Origin: Cantharellus purpuraceus
Taxonomy: Eukaryota; Basidiomycota; Agaricomycetes; Cantharellales; Hydnaceae
Assembly: GCA_025174535.1 (NCBI GenBank)
Contig: JALBUN010000044.1
Coordinates: 1-19,130 of the forward strand
Direction of reading: 5' to 3'
Length of the DNA: 19,130 nt
The translations under genes were made by a program, and so were the position numbers. Of this stretch, positions 15,688 through 19,130 are shown one piece after another (positions within the stretch are counted from its first letter, which is position 1; each line of letters starts with the position of its first letter). Under the pieces are notes generated by a model. It saw only the letters and a list, made by a program, of their open reading frames with translations, was not told where the DNA came from and did not search any database.

Positions 15688-17164
15688 ATGCCCTCAGACC
15701 AGCAAAAACGCACAAAGGAGCAAAAAGAGAAAGAGAAAAAAGAGAAAGAAGAAAAAGAGCTTCAGCAACTTAAAATGTGGAATGATCAAAGGGACAGAGC
15801 ATATAATAAGTTGATGGACAATCATTGGAATTTTCTATACACAAAGTGGCCTGTCTTAGAACACAAAAATATCATAGAACAAAACTAAAAGATATGAATG
15901 ATATGGATGATGTAAAAAAAGTAGTATATAACAAGCTTGGACCAATACCAGTTTTTTTCTTTCTTGTGGTATTGTTTTCAGTTGAAGAACATTCTACACC
16001 TTATAGAGAGATAGAAAAAGGCTTGTTAGTACTATATCATCTACTCAAAGGTCCTACTTATGAAGAAATAGGAAATTTCATGCCATCAAGTAGCTTTTAT
16101 GATGTTCATAAGGAATTTTATGGTCGTCTGCATCATCTTAACTTTGATCTAGATAAACAAGTTACTGATTCACTGCGTACAATGTTCTCAAATATAATAA
16201 TAAGGATATTATCAGCTCTTATAAAGAATCCTCCAAAAATGGAATCAGTGACATTACTTCTTGATGGTCATGATACAAGAGGAATTTTGATTGGATCGGC
16301 ATCTGAAGAGGGGTACTCATATAAAATTAAAAAGGCAGGATTTCGTACTCAAGTATGCATTGACATTAATCAAATGGTTCTATTCACCTCACCTTCATTG
16401 GCATGTAAACTAAATCCTGATGCAAAAATGTTTGTAGAGATGGCTGTATGGAATAAAATAGATAAGAATGATCAGATAGGCTTTGATGGAGCTTATCCAT
16501 CTGCTATTCCAGAAGTAGTAAAGGCAAGTATATTAAAGCCTAAGAACTTCTTTTATCCTTTTCGGAAGCCAAAAAAATGTTGAACTTAAACCTGAAGAAA
16601 AGATTTTTAATAAGAAGTTTGGTGCCTTTCGTTCAACAGTAGAAGCATTCTTTGGAGGGTTTGCAAGATTGTTTGAAAAATTTGATAATAAGAGATCTAT
16701 TAGAACTACAAATCCTGCTGTCTTTAATCTGGAATTAAAGGTAGCATGTCTATTATGGAATATTAAGAAATTTGTAGAACTACGTAAGATCAAACCATCC
16801 CCTTATCATGAAAAATGGTGTGAACAATATTTTGATTACCCTGAGGAAGAGGACCCAGATATTGAGCCACCCAGATCATTACTGGAAAGAGCAGAAGATG
16901 TTGACAAGATGACTCAATCTCAACAACGACTATTAGAAAGATGTGAGTATGATGTGGAGATGCATTATGAGACTGAAAATGAAGTAGAACAAATAATAAG
17001 GCAAAGAAAAAGGAAAGTACGTAGAATATTTAGTTAAATGGAAATGTTATGCAGAGAAAACTTGGGAAGCAACATCAAGCTTTAAATCTACAGAATGTAT
17101 TAAAGAGTATTGGAAAGACAATAGTAATAATATTATTGTATACCTATGCTACATTCAACTGTAA
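15688..17164 (+). pseudogene. DDE_Tnp_4 (PIF/Harbinger-like) transposase with chromodomain, broken, copy B
   Basis: The same organisation as copy A. The coil ORF is 15688-15888. The catalytic ORF is open from 15825 across the position of the copy A TAG (here GAAGAG), but it fails at 16571-16577, where seven A replace the six of copy A. After that, 16669-17037 continues the E-containing region in another frame. The frame changes after the coil ORF and before the chromodomain are shared with copy A. The two copies are therefore broken at different places in the catalytic domain. Confidence 0.75.
16981..17119 (+). other. Chromodomain split by a +1 frame change, copy B
   Basis: Identical to the copy A segment, including the position of the frame change, so the change predates the duplication or has a function. 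Confidence 0.72.
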
Positions 17165-17220
17165 ATTTTTTTTCCCAGAATAAAATTGAATATTTGTATG
17201 TTTTATACTTATAGGTATCT

Positions 17221-17718
17221 ATGGAGACTGATCCATTACTGAAACAGCGTCTCAATCAACAGTTTTACCAAAAGCCTTTTCACAGCAATCCACACCGGCT
17301 AGCTAATTGTACAACGTGTGACTGGTACCCCTTTGGGCAGTATCTGGACCGTTCATATGCTGAAGGTGAAGTGTTCCAGCTTTCAAAGTATCCTCATATC
17401 AAATATGTATTTCTTGGTCTACAACCTGATAAAATAGGCTATAATGAAAGTGATCCTATTTTTGTAGCAGAATTTGCAGGTTTTCTGAATAAAACCAACA
17501 GATTTGTAAGTGGTTCTGATCCAACCTCTGGATATGCACACATTATAACCACACATGTGAATCAGGCGTTTGTTAGACAGCCAGGCCCAGATATAAATAG
17601 GCAGAAACTATATCTTGGCCGTACAGTGCACATGATCTACATAACTAGTATTGGTATACTATTGGCTTTGCTGTGTTGGACAGTGTCCAGACATACCAAT
17701 GAAGATAAGAATTCATAA
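17221..17718 (+). CDS. 165-residue protein with C-terminal membrane segment, copy B
   Basis: Protein identical to 10043-10540. The upstream spacer has one extra T in the TTTTTTTCCCAG run. It ends 89 bases before the start of copy C. Confidence 0.75.
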   Translation: METDPLLKQRLNQQFYQKPFHSNPHRLANCTTCDWYPFGQYLDRSYAEGEVFQLSKYPHIKYVFLGLQPDKIGYNESDPIFVAEFAGFLNKTNRFVSGSDPTSGYAHIITTHVNQAFVRQPGPDINRQKLYLGRTVHMIYITSIGILLALLCWTVSRHTNEDKNS

Positions 17719-17829
17719 TGGCATGTCTAAATCTATGGAGAAAGAAGCTTGTTGATGATATAAGGTGATGATTTTTGTTTTTAAAATGACCTCCCTAGAC
17801 GCTTGTTCGGAATCATGTCAGTATACAAT

Positions 17830-17860
17830 ATTCTAATGTATATGAGATATACATCAGAAT
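17830..17860. repeat. Hairpin at the left end of copy C
   Basis: The same 14-base arms and GAG loop, 22 bases inside the third unit start. Confidence 0.7.
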
Positions 17861-18429
17861 TTCAATGATACATAAAGCCAGGGAGTTACAATTTGGATAT
17901 CTTAAAAGATTTCGGATGTGTGAAATTTTCATAAATATAAACATATATTCTATATTTTAATAAACTTTAAAAGATAAGATATTTGGTTGAGATGAACATA
18001 ATCATTTACATGGATATAATAGGAATGTATGTATTAATATAATTGGTATTATATAGGGTATTTAGATATACAAATACCAGGTGGGGATTAAAGATAGTTC
18101 AAATTATGTTATAAGTATTGTATAAGAAAGAATCAATGATATTTGGATGTTCCTTCAAGAGAGTTGCCACCACTAAATGGGAAAAAAAAGAATTATTTTT
18201 GAGAATTATGCCAAAATATCACAATATGTTTTAATCTAGTATATTGTGTAAAATTTGAGAATCATGTTGAAATATGAAAATAAGTTTGAATTGAAGTGTA
18301 TTGTATAAAATTTGAGGAAAATAGGTTGTATATACGTATTTGTTGTATTTCTGAACAAGCGTCTTAGGAAAGTCTTGGAAACAAACACCTTTAATGCAGT
18401 GAAGCTATTTTTAAAACAAAGTAACTTAG

Positions 18430-18756
18430 TTAGGGCATAGTGGTAGATAATCTTGTTCTAACATGAGACTGTATGACTATCCCTCGTACTTTAGGGTGCA
18501 ATACCATCAGATTTTCCATCCAAAGTGGTGGAAAATAATGATCCTGCTCCATACTAGTATATAACTCTGTTAATTTCTGTTCCAGAAGTGTGCCATCAGT
18601 ACATCTGTATAAAGTCAGTGATTGGAACCTTGATATTTATAAAGGAACTTACCTCAGAAACAAATCATGGAGGGATCCTATCCGAGATATATACCAATCA
18701 TTAACTCTTCTATCAAACTCTATCTTGCATTGAAGCATAAAAGAGAGCATCTTCAT
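18430..18756 (-). CDS. Spliced 92-residue protein, copy C
   Basis: Exon 1 is 18756-18653, the intron 18652-18605 and exon 2 18604-18430, all with the same splice signals and open frame as copies A and B. Confidence 0.7.
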
Positions 18757-18759
18757 AAT

Positions 18760-18887
18760 GCTTATAACATAAAAACATAATAATCATTTTATTAAGAAAG
18801 CAAGATGTATATATCTACTGCCTATACAAAATATCAAATGTTCAGAAAAAAATGATTATTATGTTTTTTCATTTCTGTTTTATAAGC
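18760..18887. promoter_or_regulatory. Divergent promoter with a long inverted repeat, copy C
   Basis: Arms at 18760-18790 and 18849-18887, the same as in copies A and B. Confidence 0.6.
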
Positions 18888-18903
18888 AGAGAGGGATTTG
18901 AAA

Positions 18904-19130
18904 ATGTCACAAATCTTTGAAGATATAAAAGCAATCAAAGGCTGGATAAGTGACAATGATGCACTGATAAAAGCTATGGCAAGTCAAATGGAAGTAAAAG
19001 ATGAATTAATATCTGATCTTATAAATGTCAAGTCTTGGATGAGTGAAAAGGATAGGCAGATCACTATACTTGAACAACAGGTTAATTCCCAGAGTCAGGA
19101 AATTCAGGTGCTTAAGAAACAGGTTGAGGA
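18904..19130 (+). CDS. Coiled-coil protein, copy C, 5' part only
   Basis: The first 75 codons and part of the next are present before the window ends. They match copy A, including serine at residue 16. Confidence 0.8.
   Translation, partial: MSQIFEDIKAIKGWISDNDALIKAMASQMEVKDELISDLINVKSWMSEKDRQITILEQQVNSQSQEIQVLKKQVE

Larger units (their letters stand above)
10630..17807 (+). mobile_element. 7.18-kb multi-gene element, tandem copy B
   Basis: This copy has the same gene order as copy A, with about twenty base or small-indel differences. Most lie in A or T runs. Specific differences include two missense changes in the coiled-coil gene, a nonsense change in the Cys-rich ORF, an intact GAG where copy A has TAG in the transposase, and an extra A that breaks the transposase further on. 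Confidence 0.9.
17808..19130 (+). mobile_element. 7.18-kb multi-gene element, copy C, cut by the window end
   Basis: The third copy begins with the same CGGAATCATG and hairpin. It continues through the spliced minus-strand gene, the inverted-repeat promoter and the first 75 codons of the coiled-coil gene. At positions where A and B differ it matches A in several cases, for example serine 16 of the coiled-coil protein and GTGAAGC near 18397-18403. Confidence 0.9.

Overview
The window looks like a repeat-rich stretch of a filamentous fungal nuclear genome, most likely a mushroom-forming basidiomycete (inference). The grounds are an acidic coiled-coil protein carrying a Cys-cluster of a kind I associate with Agaricomycetes, a Ty1/copia fragment, TATAAAA core promoters, and a 48-nt intron with clear fungal-type splice signals. 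No database search was possible.

Layout. (1) 1-1705, minus strand: a broken host-type gene with an E/K/R-rich coiled coil followed by a double CxxC cluster; an in-frame TAG interrupts it and the frame continues off the left edge. (2) 1747-2388: non-coding, with small palindromes. (3) 2389 to about 3460: a Ty1/copia Gag-Pol fragment (zinc knuckle, protease DTG, HHCC, first Asp of the integrase), cut inside the integrase. (4) 3451-19130: a head-to-tail tandem array of one 7.18-kb, visibly AT-rich unit. There are two complete copies (A 3451-10629, B 10630-17807) and the start of a third (C 17808-19130).

Each unit holds about ten genes or gene remnants. In order: a spliced 92-residue minus-strand gene; a 360-residue coiled-coil protein divergent from it across a promoter with a large inverted repeat; an approximately 0.8-kb less AT-rich segment with TATA box and inverted-repeat-like ends; a run of five small plus-strand ORFs (53, 50-55, 81, 59 and 74 codons, the last Cys-rich); a 216-residue minus-strand protein; a DDE_Tnp_4 (PIF/Harbinger-like) transposase with an N-terminal basic coil and an out-of-frame C-terminal chromodomain; and a 165-residue protein with one C-terminal membrane segment.

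Interpretation. The unit is a multi-gene mobile element that I do not recognise as a described family. Its enzymatic core is a chromodomain-tipped DDE transposase, surrounded by unknown cargo or structural genes in divergent pairs, an arrangement more like a small DNA virus than a simple transposon. All three unit starts begin with the same sequence, CGGAATCATG, which may also belong to the copia target. That would fit insertion of a circular or concatemeric form at a short shared core. No polymerase, capsid or packaging ATPase was seen. Copies A and B differ at about twenty sites, mostly in or beside homopolymers. Different transposase lesions occur in each, so some apparent gene breaks may be consensus errors.
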